Shown: positions 1 to 10,434 of the stretch, one piece after another
Layout: every line of letters starts with the position of its first letter
Position numbering within the stretch: the first letter of the stretch is position 1
Origin: Lysobacteraceae bacterium
GTDB lineage: Bacteria; Pseudomonadota; Gammaproteobacteria; Xanthomonadales; Rhodanobacteraceae
Direction of reading: 5' to 3'
NCBI GenBank assembly: GCA_021372495.1
Contig: JAJFUF010000038.1
Coordinates: 1-64,000 of the forward strand
Length of the DNA stretch: 64,000 nucleotides
The notes under the pieces: generated by a model
The model's database searches: none
Told to the model about the DNA's origin: nothing
The model's input: only the letters and a program-made list of their open reading frames with translations
Program-made: the position numbers and the translations under genes

Positions 1-635
1 GCGCCGTCCGCGCCGAGGCGCAGCGCCAGCCGCGCGCACGCCGCCGCGCCGCGCGACGGCGCCAGCACCAGCGCCGTGGCGAACGGCCGCGTCGACGGCG
101 CCATCTCCGCCAGCGGCCCGCGGCTGAGTCCGTCGTAGCCGACGAACAGCACCGCGCGCTGCTCCGCCGCCGCCTGCACCGCGGCTTCCAGCAGCCCGGC
201 GCCGAAGCTGTTGGCATGCGCGGCGAGCGCGGTCGACGGCGCCATGCAGCCGGTGGCGATGGTCCAGTAGCCGGCGGCCGCGTTGTGCACGGAGTTGTGG
301 AACTTCGTCGGCGAGAGTTCCGCCGGCGCGGCGGCGAGGATCGCGCACATGTAGTCCATGATGGCGAGATCGCCATGCGCGGAACTGAACACGCAGGGCA
401 GCTCGCGCGCCTCGCGCCCGCTCATCGCCACCGCCTGGCCGGCGGCCTCGACCGCCAGCAGCACGCTCTCCGGCGCGCGCCGGCGCTCGCCGGCCGGCAG
501 CGCGGCGGCGGCCGGGCGCGCCGCGGCGCCGGCGGCGGCCGTGCCGGCGCACAGCGCGCGCAGCGCGTCCCACGACGGCATCCCCGGCGCCCACACGCCG
601 ACGCCCTCGACCCACAGCGTCAGCGCGGCGCTCAC
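1..635 (-). CDS. beta-ketoacyl synthase chain-length-factor-like protein (partial, 3' end outside window)
   Basis: Partner of the ketosynthase encoded just upstream. In aryl polyene and xanthomonadin clusters such proteins are thought to pair with the active ketosynthase and help set polyene chain length. About 211 residues are visible. The motif KFHNSVHNAAAGYW near the middle is typical of the ketoacyl-synt_2 group, and I see no TACSS-type nucleophile Cys, consistent with a non-condensing partner. The start is the GTG at 635, chosen because it overlaps the stop of the upstream ketosynthase by four bases (GTGA), implying translational coupling. The C-terminus lies beyond the left edge. The family call is from motifs only; a catalytically independent thiolase-fold enzyme is less likely. 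Confidence 0.75.
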   Translation of the reverse strand, partial: MSAALTLWVEGVGVWAPGMPSWDALRALCAGTAAAGAAARPAAAALPAGERRRAPESVLLAVEAAGQAVAMSGREARELPCVFSSAHGDLAIMDYMCAILAAAPAELSPTKFHNSVHNAAAGYWTIATGCMAPSTALAAHANSFGAGLLEAAVQAAAEQRAVLFVGYDGLSRGPLAEMAPSTRPFATALVLAPSRGAAACARLALRLGADG

Positions 636-1837
636 GTCACGGCCTCCGCGCGCGCGAAGGCGAGGCAGGCGTTGTTGCCGCCGAAGCCGAACGAATTGCT
701 GAGCGCGACGCGCACCTCGCGCGACTCGCTCGCCAGCGCGAGCTGCGGGCCGGCCGCGGGATCGGGCGTGCGGCAGCCGACCGTGCCGGGCACGATGCCG
801 TGTTCCAGCGCCAGCAGCGCGACCGTCGCCTCGAGGATGCCGGCCGCGCCCAGCGTGTGCCCGGTGGCGCCCTTGGTGGAGCTGGCGCGCGTCGCGGCGG
901 GGAAGGTGTCGGCGACCAGCGCCAGCTCGACCTCGTCGTTCTTCTGGCTGGCGGTGCCGTGCAGGTTGACGTAGTCGACCGCGTCCGGCGCCAGCCCCGC
1001 GCGCGCCAGCGCGTCGCGCAGCGCGAGGCGCGCGCCGAGGCCCTGCGGGTGCGGCGAGGACATGTGGTGGGCGTCGCTGGATTCGCCGTAGCCGACCAGG
1101 CGCGGCGCGCGCGGCGCGGCATCCACGCGCTCGAGCAGGGCGAAGCCGCCGGCCTCGCCGATCGACAGCCCGCGGCGCTCGACGTCGCACGGCCGGCACG
1201 GCTCGGGCGAGACCAGCTCCAGCGCGTTGAAGCCGAACAGCACGCTGTCGCACAGCGAATCGACGCCGCCGACCAGCGCGGCGTCGGCGAGACCCAGCCG
1301 GATCAGCCGCTCGGCCTGCGCGAACACCTTGGCGCTGGAGGAGCACGCCGTCGACACGGTGACGCACGGCCCGGCGAGATCGAGCGCGGCGGCGACGAAG
1401 CCCACCAGCGAATGCGCGGTGTGGATGGCGGGACGGCGCAGGTCGGGCGGGAAGCGGCCGTCCGGGGTGAGGCGGCGATAGGCCTCCTCGCTGGCGCCGA
1501 TGCTGGCGGTCGAGGTGCCCAGCAGCAGCGCGACGCGGTCGCGGCCGTAGCGTTCGCGCGCCGCGCGCGCGGCGTCGAACAGGCCGTCCTGCTGCAGCGC
1601 CAGCCAGGCGATGCGGTGGTTGCGGCTTTCCCACGCGGCGAGCGCGTCCGGCAGCGGCGCCGCCTCGATCCCGCCGACCTGGCCGACCCAGCAGGCCAGC
1701 GGCGCGCTGGAAACCGCGTTGGGGACGAGGCCGCAGGCGCCCGCGCGCAGCGCCGCCGCATGCGCCGCGCGGCCACGGCCCAGCGCGGATACGGCGGTGT
1801 AGGCGGTCACGGCAAGCGGCGGCGTGCGGACGGTCAT
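632..1837 (-). CDS. beta-ketoacyl-ACP synthase (FabB/FabF-like), aryl polyene/xanthomonadin type
   Basis: Cytosolic decarboxylative condensing enzyme that extends an acyl-ACP chain with malonyl-ACP. The 401-residue product has the thiolase-fold active site: nucleophile Cys165 in STACSSSAK, His293 in NLHGTAS, Lys322 and His327 in KGATGHTLG, and a C-terminal SNSFGFGGNNA loop. Length is normal for the family. It is coupled by a four-base overlap to the chain-length-factor-like gene, a pairing typical of aryl polyene and xanthomonadin pigment clusters rather than primary fatty acid synthesis, where fabF usually sits with fabG and acpP. The rest of the cluster would lie to the left of the window. 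An extra FabB/F of fatty acid synthesis is the alternative. Confidence 0.85.
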   Translation of the reverse strand: MTVRTPPLAVTAYTAVSALGRGRAAHAAALRAGACGLVPNAVSSAPLACWVGQVGGIEAAPLPDALAAWESRNHRIAWLALQQDGLFDAARAARERYGRDRVALLLGTSTASIGASEEAYRRLTPDGRFPPDLRRPAIHTAHSLVGFVAAALDLAGPCVTVSTACSSSAKVFAQAERLIRLGLADAALVGGVDSLCDSVLFGFNALELVSPEPCRPCDVERRGLSIGEAGGFALLERVDAAPRAPRLVGYGESSDAHHMSSPHPQGLGARLALRDALARAGLAPDAVDYVNLHGTASQKNDEVELALVADTFPAATRASSTKGATGHTLGAAGILEATVALLALEHGIVPGTVGCRTPDPAAGPQLALASESREVRVALSNSFGFGGNNACLAFARAEAVT

Positions 1838-1999
1838 GCGGCTGTCACGTTAGCGGGCCGCGCAGTATACGCAAGGGGTACGTCAAGCCATGTTGCGGCA
1901 GCGCAAAGGCCCGGCACGCCCGGCGCCGGCCGCGCCGCCGCCGCGTTGCGCGGCGGCGGCGGACACGCCAGACTGCCGCGGTTGCCCTGTCCGATCGCC

Positions 2000-2692
2000 A
2001 TGCTGCGCGTTCCCGCCTTCCTCCGCCGCGGCCCGTTCCGCTACCTCGGCGACCCCGACGTCTGGCATTCGCTGGCGGTGACGGCGACCGCCGTCGCGCT
2101 CAGCGGCGGCCTGCTCTGGATCGGCTATTTCGCGCACACGCTGCGGCTCGCGCTGCGCGCGCCGACCCGGCCGCGCGGCCCGCGCGTCGCCCTGGTGTTC
2201 GGCCGCCGGCTGCGCGACGGCGCGGTGGAAGCCGACTACGCCGCGCGCCTCGAACGCGCCCGCGCGCTGGCCGAGGCCGGCGCGCTCGAACGCCTGCTGC
2301 TGCTCGGCGGCGACTGCGGCGACGGCATCAGCGAAGCCGCCGCCGGCCACGCGTACCTGCTGGCCCGCGGCCTGTCGGCGAACCTGCCGGTGCTGCTGGA
2401 GCAGGACTCGATCGACTCGCTGGAAAACCTGCGCCACGCGCGCGACCTGCTCGGCGAGCCGCTGCCGCCGGTGCTGCTGGTGACCAGCCGCTACCACCTC
2501 GCGCGCTGCGTGCACCTGGCGCGCGGGCTCGGCTTCGAGGTCGAGCCCTGCGCAGCCGAGCCGCGCCTGCCGCGCTCGCCGCGCTACCTGCGCCGGCTGC
2601 TGATCGAATCCGGCTACCTGATGTGGATCGACGTCGGCGCGCGCTGGGCGCGCCTGATCGGGCACCGGCGCATGCTCGGCCGCCTGCGCTAA
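2000..2692 (+). CDS. YdcF family (DUF218) membrane-anchored protein
   Basis: The 230-residue product has one N-terminal membrane segment (about residues 27-50) followed by a DUF218 domain, seen in the blocks ALVFGRRLRDG, LLLGGDCGDGISEA, DSIDSLENLRHARDLL and LLVTSRYHLAR. The family includes SanA and ElyC of E. coli, linked to envelope integrity and polyprenyl-phosphate handling, but the biochemical role is not settled, so none is assigned. The ATG at 2000 was chosen because the membrane helix follows within 30 residues; the open frame further upstream only reflects high GC. Transcribed away from the ketosynthase genes across a 162-base gap in which I see no other gene. Confidence 0.8.
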   Translation: MLRVPAFLRRGPFRYLGDPDVWHSLAVTATAVALSGGLLWIGYFAHTLRLALRAPTRPRGPRVALVFGRRLRDGAVEADYAARLERARALAEAGALERLLLLGGDCGDGISEAAAGHAYLLARGLSANLPVLLEQDSIDSLENLRHARDLLGEPLPPVLLVTSRYHLARCVHLARGLGFEVEPCAAEPRLPRSPRYLRRLLIESGYLMWIDVGARWARLIGHRRMLGRLR

Positions 2693-4084
<1,392 letters not shown>

Positions 4085-4098
4085 CCCCGCGCGGAGCC

Positions 4099-4184
4099 GT
4101 AGGGTGGGCTTTGGCCCACCAAGCGACGTCCTCACGGCGCGGGTCACGCGAACGCGGGCGATGGTGGGCCAAGGCCCACCCTGC
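4099..4184. repeat. GTAG-headed REP pair (inverted, BIME-like)
   Basis: Two palindromic units face each other between the convergent hemF and M28 peptidase genes. The first has the head GTAG (4099-4102) and a 7-bp stem, GGTGGGC/GCCCACC, around a four-base loop. The second, at 4163-4180, has the same stem in inverted orientation and a degenerate head (CTGC on this strand). The unit recurs at 47128. The architecture matches the GTAG REPs described in Stenotrophomonas, which are mobilised by RAYT transposases; no RAYT gene is in this window. Confidence 0.8.
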
Positions 4185-4264
4185 ATCCTGCCGCAAACGG
4201 ACGCGCCGGCACGGGGCCGGCGCGTCGTGGTGCGGCAAGCGGGCGGGGCGGCGCCCCGCGCGCC

Positions 4265-5983
4265 TCACTTCTGCTGCATCGATTTCTCGCGCGCGGCGCG
4301 GAACTCGCTGTCGGGGCGCCACTGCGGGAACGTGCTCTCGCCGGCCAGCTTCTCGCCGACCGCGTACAGCGTCTGCACGTCCTCGATCACGCCGCGGTAG
4401 TCCCAGTTCGGGTTGAACTCGTCGGCGGGCGCGTGATAGCGGTGCTCGACGTAATCGGCCTTGGCCGCACGACCGGCCGCCTCGCCGCCGTCGACCAGGT
4501 CGCTGCCGCCGGAGGCGTCCAGCGCCGGCACGCCGGCCTTGGCGAAATTGAAGTGGTCGGAGCGGAAATAGTGGCCCTTCTCCGGGGTCGACTCCGGGGT
4601 CATCGTGCGGCCCTCGGCGGCCAGCGCGGCCTTCAGGTAGTCCTCCAGTTCGGACTGGCCGTAGCCGACCACTTCCATGTCCTTCTCCGGACCGATGATC
4701 GGCAGCGCGTCCATGTTGATGTCGGCGACGGTCTTGTCCAGCGGGAACACCGGGTGCGCGACGTAGTACTTGGAGCCGAGCAGGCCGGACTCCTCCAACG
4801 TCACTGCGGCGAACAGCACCGAGCGCTTCGGCTTCGGCTGCTGGTGCGCGAAGGCTTCCGCGATCTCCAGCAGCGCGGACACGCCGGTGCCGTTGTCGAT
4901 GGCGCCGTTGAAGATCTGGTCGCCCTTCAGGCCGGGATCCTGGCCGAGGTGATCCCAGTGCGCGGTGTAGATCACCGCCTCGTCGGGGCGTTCGGAACCC
5001 TTCAGCAGGCCGAGCACGTTGACCGAGCGCGTGTGCTCGATCTTGCTGCGCAGTTCGATCGAGGCCTTGGCGTTCAGCGCCACCGGCTTGAAGCCGCGCT
5101 GGTCGGCGGCGACCTTCAGCTTGTCGAAGTCGAGTCCGGCCTTGGCGAACAGGCGCTGCGCGGCCTCGTGGGTCAGCCAGCCGGCGACCGGCAGGCGCGG
5201 CGCCGGGTCCTCGCTGGACGGCAGGTCGAGCTGCGGGCCGGTCCAGCTATGCTCGACCACGCTCCACGGATACGCGGCCGGCTCGGTCTCGTGCACGATG
5301 AAGCAGGCGGCGGCGCCCTTGCGCGCGGCCTCCTCGAACTTGTAGGTCCAGCGGCCGTAGTAGGTCATGGCGCGGCCCTTGAACAGCGCGGCGTCGTTGC
5401 GGTCCCAGCCCGGATCGTTGACCAGCACGACCACGGTCTTGCCCTTCACGTCGAGGCCGGCGTAGTCGTTCCACTGGTATTCCGGCGCGTCCACGCCGTA
5501 GCCGACGAACACGACGTCGGAGCCGTCCAGCTTGACGTCCGGATCGGCCTGCAGCGTGCCGACCACCATGTCGGTCTTGTAGGCGAACTTCTCGCTGCCG
5601 CCGCCGGCGGCGACATCGAGCGCGACGTCGGTGTTCTGCAGCTCGGTGGACACCACCGGCACCGACTGGAACCAGTCGCCGTGGTTGCCGGGCTCCAGCC
5701 CCATGCGCTTGAACTGTTCGACGATGTAGTCGCTGGTCAGGCGCTCGCCGATGGTGCCCGGCTTGCGGCCCTCGAACTCGTCGGAGGACAGCCGCTTCAG
5801 ATGCGCGGCGAAATCGCCGGCGGTGATGTCCGCGCTGAACGCATGCGGCTGCTCGGGCGCGTGCGGCACCGAGGCCGCGGTGGCGGCGGGGGCGGGGGCG
5901 CTGGTTTGCGCGGGCGGCGCGGCCTGCTGCTGGCAGGCCGCCAGCCCGAGCGCGACCAGACTGACAAGCGCGAGTCGGCGCAT
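4265..5983 (-). CDS. exported M28 family metallopeptidase (lipoprotein) with PA domain
   Basis: Zinc aminopeptidase-like enzyme, probably outer-membrane anchored. The 572-residue product begins with a lipoprotein signal (LVALGLAACQQQ, lipobox Cys at about residue 18) followed by an Ala/Pro/Thr linker. A PA-like insert is seen around FVGYGVDAPEYQWNDY. The M28 core has the metal ligands in order: HWDHLG, then IDNGTG, LEESGLLGS, NMDAL and a C-terminal SDHFNF. The start is the ATG at 5983: AGGAG lies six bases upstream on the minus strand, and a further upstream in-frame ATG would put 17 residues in front of the signal. Convergent with hemF. Probably involved in extracellular or periplasmic peptide degradation, like the M16, S10 and M1 enzymes later in the window. 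Confidence 0.92.
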   Translation of the reverse strand: MRRLALVSLVALGLAACQQQAAPPAQTSAPAPAATAASVPHAPEQPHAFSADITAGDFAAHLKRLSSDEFEGRKPGTIGERLTSDYIVEQFKRMGLEPGNHGDWFQSVPVVSTELQNTDVALDVAAGGGSEKFAYKTDMVVGTLQADPDVKLDGSDVVFVGYGVDAPEYQWNDYAGLDVKGKTVVVLVNDPGWDRNDAALFKGRAMTYYGRWTYKFEEAARKGAAACFIVHETEPAAYPWSVVEHSWTGPQLDLPSSEDPAPRLPVAGWLTHEAAQRLFAKAGLDFDKLKVAADQRGFKPVALNAKASIELRSKIEHTRSVNVLGLLKGSERPDEAVIYTAHWDHLGQDPGLKGDQIFNGAIDNGTGVSALLEIAEAFAHQQPKPKRSVLFAAVTLEESGLLGSKYYVAHPVFPLDKTVADINMDALPIIGPEKDMEVVGYGQSELEDYLKAALAAEGRTMTPESTPEKGHYFRSDHFNFAKAGVPALDASGGSDLVDGGEAAGRAAKADYVEHRYHAPADEFNPNWDYRGVIEDVQTLYAVGEKLAGESTFPQWRPDSEFRAAREKSMQQK

Positions 5984-6106
5984 GGAAGACTCCTGGACGG
6001 GGAAGAGGGAGGAACGTCCGAGTGTAGGACGCACCTCCCGTCATCGGCCATGCCAAAGGTCATGCGCCGGCAGCCGCATCCCGCACGGATGCGACCGGCG
6101 TCGCGC

Positions 6107-6775
6107 TCAGCCCGCTGGCGGCGCGTCGCCGCTGAACTTCACCGGCGTGGCGCCGACCACCGGGCCGATCTGCGCGCGGTCGCTGACGTACAGCACGACC
6201 GGCCGGCGGAACTCCAGCGTGCCCTGCACCACCGCGCCGGGGCCGATCACGATGCGCGGCTTGTGTTCCTCGCCGATGTGGATCCAGCTGTGGTCGTTCG
6301 GCTTCTCCACCAGCAGGCCGCCCTCGACGCGCGCGCCCGCACCGAGGGTGACGTCGCCATTGACCGTCTCGATGCCGCCGCCGACGTGCGCCGCGTCGAG
6401 GCGGATGTCGCCGTTGACGTTGGACATCCGGCCCAGCACCTCGGCGCCGCGCGCCAGCGCGAGGTGGCCGTTGACCGTTTCCACCGTGGCCTCGACGCGC
6501 GCATCGGCGTCGAGGTCGATGCCGCCGTTGACGGTTTCCAGCGAACGGGCGTGCGCCTTGTCCGCCAGCGAGATGCTGCCGTTGACCGTTTCGACCTTGG
6601 CCGCGACCGCGCCCGCGTCGAGATGGATGCCACCGTTGACGGTGGTGAGGTTGCCCGCCTGGCGGCCGGCGTCGAGATGGATCGAACCCAGCACCTTGTC
6701 GACGTCCTGGTCGCCGGCGTGGGCCGCGCCGGCCAGCGCCAGGCCGAGGACGAGCAGGGAAAGCGTGCGTTTCAT
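6107..6775 (-). CDS. exported repeat protein with 18-residue VNG repeats (predicted beta-helix)
   Basis: The 222-residue product has a clear signal peptide (cleavage likely after AGAAHA). The mature chain holds six to seven tandem units of about 18 residues, each around (L/I)ETVNGxIxLxxxAxV, from about residue 30 to 165, then a tail ending KFSGDAPPAG. Regular short repeats with hydrophobic-polar alternation resemble the DUF4097, polymer-forming (bactofilin-like) and other right-handed beta-helix proteins; I cannot choose among them. The ATG at 6775 has a GGGAG-type ribosome site; a longer upstream frame is spurious. No neighbour suggests a function. It is divergent from gpmA and reads in the same direction as the M28 gene. 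Confidence 0.75.
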   Translation of the reverse strand: MKRTLSLLVLGLALAGAAHAGDQDVDKVLGSIHLDAGRQAGNLTTVNGGIHLDAGAVAAKVETVNGSISLADKAHARSLETVNGGIDLDADARVEATVETVNGHLALARGAEVLGRMSNVNGDIRLDAAHVGGGIETVNGDVTLGAGARVEGGLLVEKPNDHSWIHIGEEHKPRIVIGPGAVVQGTLEFRRPVVLYVSDRAQIGPVVGATPVKFSGDAPPAG

Positions 6776-6925
6776 GGGAAGCTCCCGCGTGGTGACGCCG
6801 ACTAGGATGCGGCCCGCGCGGCGCGGGTTTACCTGACTGAAGTCATGGGTCGGCATTGACGGCCCCGCCGCCAGGTTCCACCATCGCCGGCTCGCGCCAT
6901 CACCCCCTCGCCGAACCTGCACGCC

Positions 6926-7672
6926 ATGCACCGACTCGTACTGATCCGCCACGGCCAGTCGCTGTGGAACCAGGAAAACCGCTTCACCGGCTGGGCCGAC
7001 GTCGACCTCACCGCGCAGGGCATCGCCGAGGCGCAGGAGGCCGGAAGGCTGCTGAAGGAGGCCGGCTTCACGTTCGACCTCGCCCACACCTCGCTGCTGA
7101 AGCGCGCGGTGCGCACGCTGTGGCACGTGCAGGAGACGATGGACCTGATGTGGCTGCCGGTGTACACCACCTGGCGCCTCAACGAGCGCCACTACGGCGC
7201 GCTGACCGGCCTGAACAAGGCCGAGACCGCCGCGCAGTACGGCGACCGGCAGGTGCTGGTGTGGCGGCGCAGCTACGACGTGCCGCCGCCGGCGCTGGCG
7301 CCGGAAGCCGACACGTTCGCCGGCGACGCGCGCTACGCCGACCTGGCGCCGGGCGAGGTGCCGCTGACCGAATGCCTGAAGGACACCGTCGCGCGCGTGC
7401 TGCCGTACTGGCACGACACGCTGGCGCCGGCGATCCGCGCCGGCCGGCGCGTGGTGGTGTCCGCGCACGGCAACTCGATGCGCGCGCTGATCAAGTACCT
7501 CGACGGCATCTCCGACGACGCCATCGTCGGCCTGAACGTGCCGAACGGCGTACCGCTGGTGTACGAGTTCGACGCCGCGCTGAAACCGATCCGCAGCTAC
7601 TACCTCGGCGACCAGGCCGCGATCGCGGCGAAGATGGCCGCGGTGGCGCAGCAGGGCAAGGCCAAGGCGTGA
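6926..7672 (+). CDS. gpmA: 2,3-bisphosphoglycerate-dependent phosphoglycerate mutase
   Basis: Glycolytic enzyme interconverting 3- and 2-phosphoglycerate through a phosphohistidine. The 248-residue product matches the family length. It has the catalytic [18 protein letters not shown] motif (His10-Gly), the second conserved region [15 protein letters not shown], and a [19 protein letters not shown] block with the second catalytic His. The ATG at 6926 places RHG at residue 9, as usual. A composite palindromic repeat follows between it and glnB. Confidence 0.97.
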   Translation: MHRLVLIRHGQSLWNQENRFTGWADVDLTAQGIAEAQEAGRLLKEAGFTFDLAHTSLLKRAVRTLWHVQETMDLMWLPVYTTWRLNERHYGALTGLNKAETAAQYGDRQVLVWRRSYDVPPPALAPEADTFAGDARYADLAPGEVPLTECLKDTVARVLPYWHDTLAPAIRAGRRVVVSAHGNSMRALIKYLDGISDDAIVGLNVPNGVPLVYEFDAALKPIRSYYLGDQAAIAAKMAAVAQQGKAKA

Positions 7673-7732
7673 CGCGTGACTCGGGATAAGGCGTAACGGC
7701 GGCGCGGCAGTTCCGTCCTCCAAGAGCTGCCT

Positions 7733-7911
7733 GGACGCGGATCTGCCCGGATGAAGGCGGATAGAGGAAGGTCGGAACAACCCGACCGATATCACGCCCG
7801 CGAAAGCGGGCATCCCTTGAAGGCGGCAAGTTGGATGCCCGCTTTCGCGCGCATGGCGGCTTGTTCGGAGAACCTTTGCTGATCCGCGTTCATCCGCGCA
7901 GATCCGCGTCC
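7733..7911. repeat. nested inverted repeat between gpmA and glnB
   Basis: Outer arms of 30 bases (7733-7762 and 7882-7911) are inverted copies differing at two positions only. Inside lie inner arms carrying the GCCCGCGAAAGCGGGCATCC type palindrome, one at about 7796-7815 and an inverted one at about 7832-7852. This looks like a compound dispersed intergenic repeat. Spurious minus-strand reading frames through it give the HARESGHP-type peptide often seen in such proteobacterial repeats. It fills most of the 285-base gap between two convergent genes. Confidence 0.75.
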
Positions 7912-7957
7912 AAAAGCCTTTCGCCACGGCAGCGCCACGGACAGAACCGGAGAAGCG

Positions 7958-8703
<746 letters not shown>

Positions 8704-8721
8704 GGTTTCCCCTTCCCGGGA

Positions 8722-8774
8722 GCCGTCCCCGGTCGCGTCACCCTCACCCCGAACGGCCGGGGACGGCCTTTTTT
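8722..8774 (+). terminator. Rho-independent terminator after ubiK
   Basis: An 11-bp perfect stem, GCCGTCCCCGG (8722-8732) with CCGGGGACGGC (8757-8767), a 24-base loop and then CTTTTTT. It ends five bases before the comM start, so comM must be transcribed by read-through or from a promoter within the ubiK region. Confidence 0.85.
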
Positions 8775-8778
8775 GCCC

Positions 8779-10287
8779 ATGAGCCTTGCAATCACCCTGT
8801 CGCGCGCGCAGGAAGGCGTGGCCGCTCCGCTGGTGACGGTGGAGGTGCACCTCGCCGGCGGCCTGCCCGGCACCGCCATCGTCGGTCTGCCCGAAGCGGC
8901 GGTGCGCGAGGCGCGCGATCGCGTGCGCGTGGCGATCCAGAACACCCATTTCGAATACCCCAACCGCCGCGTCACCGTGAACCTGGCGCCGGCCGAGCTG
9001 CCCAAGGACGGCGGCCGCTTCGACCTCGCCATCGCGCTCGGCATCCTCGCCGCCGGCGGGCAGGTGCCGCGCGAAGCCCTGGCCGAGTGCGAATTCCTCG
9101 GCGAGCTGGCGCTGTCCGGCGAGCTGCGCCCGGTCACCGGCGTGCTGCCCGCGCTGCTGCACGCCAGCCGCGAAGGCCGGCGCATGATCGTGCCGGCCGG
9201 CAACGCCGCCGAGGCCGCGCTGGTCGAGGACGCCGACGTGCGCGTGGCCGCCAATCTCGCCGACGTCTGCGCGCACCTGCGCGGCGCCGGCGAGCTGCCG
9301 CTGCCCACGGCCGCGGTCGCCGCCGATCCGCTCTCGGCCGCGTTCGATCTCGCCGACGTGCGCGGCCAGGCGCAGGCGCGGCGCGCGCTGGAGGTCGCCG
9401 CCACCGGCGGCCACCACCTGCTGCTGCTCGGCCCGCCCGGCACCGGCAAGACCATGCTCGCCGCGCGCCTGCCCGGCATCCTGCCGCCGCTCGGCGATCT
9501 GGAAGCGCTGGAAGCCTGCGCGGTGCGCTCGGTCGCCGGCCTCGCGGTGGATCCGTCACGCTGGCGCGAGCGCCCGTTTCGCGCACCCCACCACACGGCC
9601 TCCGCCGTCGCGCTGGTCGGCGGCGGCCCGCATCCGCGCCCCGGCGAGATCTCGCTGGCGCACCACGGCGTGCTGTTCCTCGACGAACTGCCCGAGTTCG
9701 ACCGCCACGTGCTGGAAGTGCTGCGCGAGCCGCTGGAATCCGGCCACATCGTGATCTCGCGCGCCGCGCGCCAGGCCGAGTTCCCCGCGCGCTTCCAACT
9801 GGTCGCGGCGATGAATCCCTGTCCGTGCGGCTATGCCGGCGATCCGCGCGGCCGCTGCAGCTGTACGCCGGAGCAGATCGCGCGCTACCGCGGACGCATC
9901 TCCGGCCCGCTGCTGGACCGCATCGACCTGACCGTCGAGGTGCCGCGCGTGCCGCTGGCCGAGCTGGGCGCCGTGCGCAATGCCGCGGATGAGGACAGCA
10001 CCACGGTGCGCGCGCGCGTGATCGCCGCGCGTCGCCACCAGATCGCCCGCGCCGGCCGCCCCAACGCGCAGCTCGGCACGCGCGAACTGGAGCGCGACTG
10101 CGCGCTGGGCGCGCCCGAGCGCGGCCTGCTGGAACGCGCGCTGGACAAACTCGGCCTGTCCGCGCGTGCCTACCACCGCGTGCTGCGCGTGGCGCGCAGC
10201 ATCGCCGACCTCGACGGCGGCGCCGCCTGCGTCGGCCGCGTCCATCTCGCCGAAGCGCTGCAGTACCGCCGGCTCGGCCGCGCCTGA
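8779..10287 (+). CDS. comM: YifB/ComM family Mg-chelatase-like AAA+ ATPase
   Basis: Hexameric helicase that promotes branch migration during integration of DNA taken up by natural transformation. The 502-residue product has an N-terminal Lon-protease-like (ChlI) domain (about 1-180), then the AAA+ core with Walker A GPPGTGKTML, Walker B LFLDELPEF, and a Cys-rich NPCPCGYAGDPRGRCSC block characteristic of the family, and the C-terminal Mg_chelatase_C region. The ATG at 8779 is preferred to a TTG six bases earlier. Implies potential for transformation, although no other competence gene is in the window. Confidence 0.93.
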   Translation: MSLAITLSRAQEGVAAPLVTVEVHLAGGLPGTAIVGLPEAAVREARDRVRVAIQNTHFEYPNRRVTVNLAPAELPKDGGRFDLAIALGILAAGGQVPREALAECEFLGELALSGELRPVTGVLPALLHASREGRRMIVPAGNAAEAALVEDADVRVAANLADVCAHLRGAGELPLPTAAVAADPLSAAFDLADVRGQAQARRALEVAATGGHHLLLLGPPGTGKTMLAARLPGILPPLGDLEALEACAVRSVAGLAVDPSRWRERPFRAPHHTASAVALVGGGPHPRPGEISLAHHGVLFLDELPEFDRHVLEVLREPLESGHIVISRAARQAEFPARFQLVAAMNPCPCGYAGDPRGRCSCTPEQIARYRGRISGPLLDRIDLTVEVPRVPLAELGAVRNAADEDSTTVRARVIAARRHQIARAGRPNAQLGTRELERDCALGAPERGLLERALDKLGLSARAYHRVLRVARSIADLDGGAACVGRVHLAEALQYRRLGRA

Positions 10288-10307
10288 ACTCGTGGTCGGC
10301 AGCGGCA

Positions 10308-10338
10308 CGGCGGGAGCGGCTTCGGCCGCGATCCGCCG
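10308..10338. repeat. hairpin with TTCG loop after comM
   Basis: GCGGC-TTCG-GCCGC core (10316-10329) with outer complementary CGGCGG/CCGCCG bases. It resembles the dispersed GGAGCGGCTTCGGCCGCGA palindromes of xanthomonads and could also stop comM transcripts; there is no T-run. Confidence 0.5.
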
Positions 10339-10434
10339 CGCGCACGATCGCCGGCCCCTCCCGCACCCCGCCGCTGCGTCTCCCCCGGGAAGACGTGACC
10401 TCTTGCGTGCCGGGACTGCGTCTACACTCTTGCG

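Noticed and set aside
6776..7927. Long minus-strand frame extending the VNG-repeat protein upstream through gpmA
   Set aside because: It is antisense to gpmA and crosses a dispersed repeat; the signal peptide starts at the ATG at 6775.
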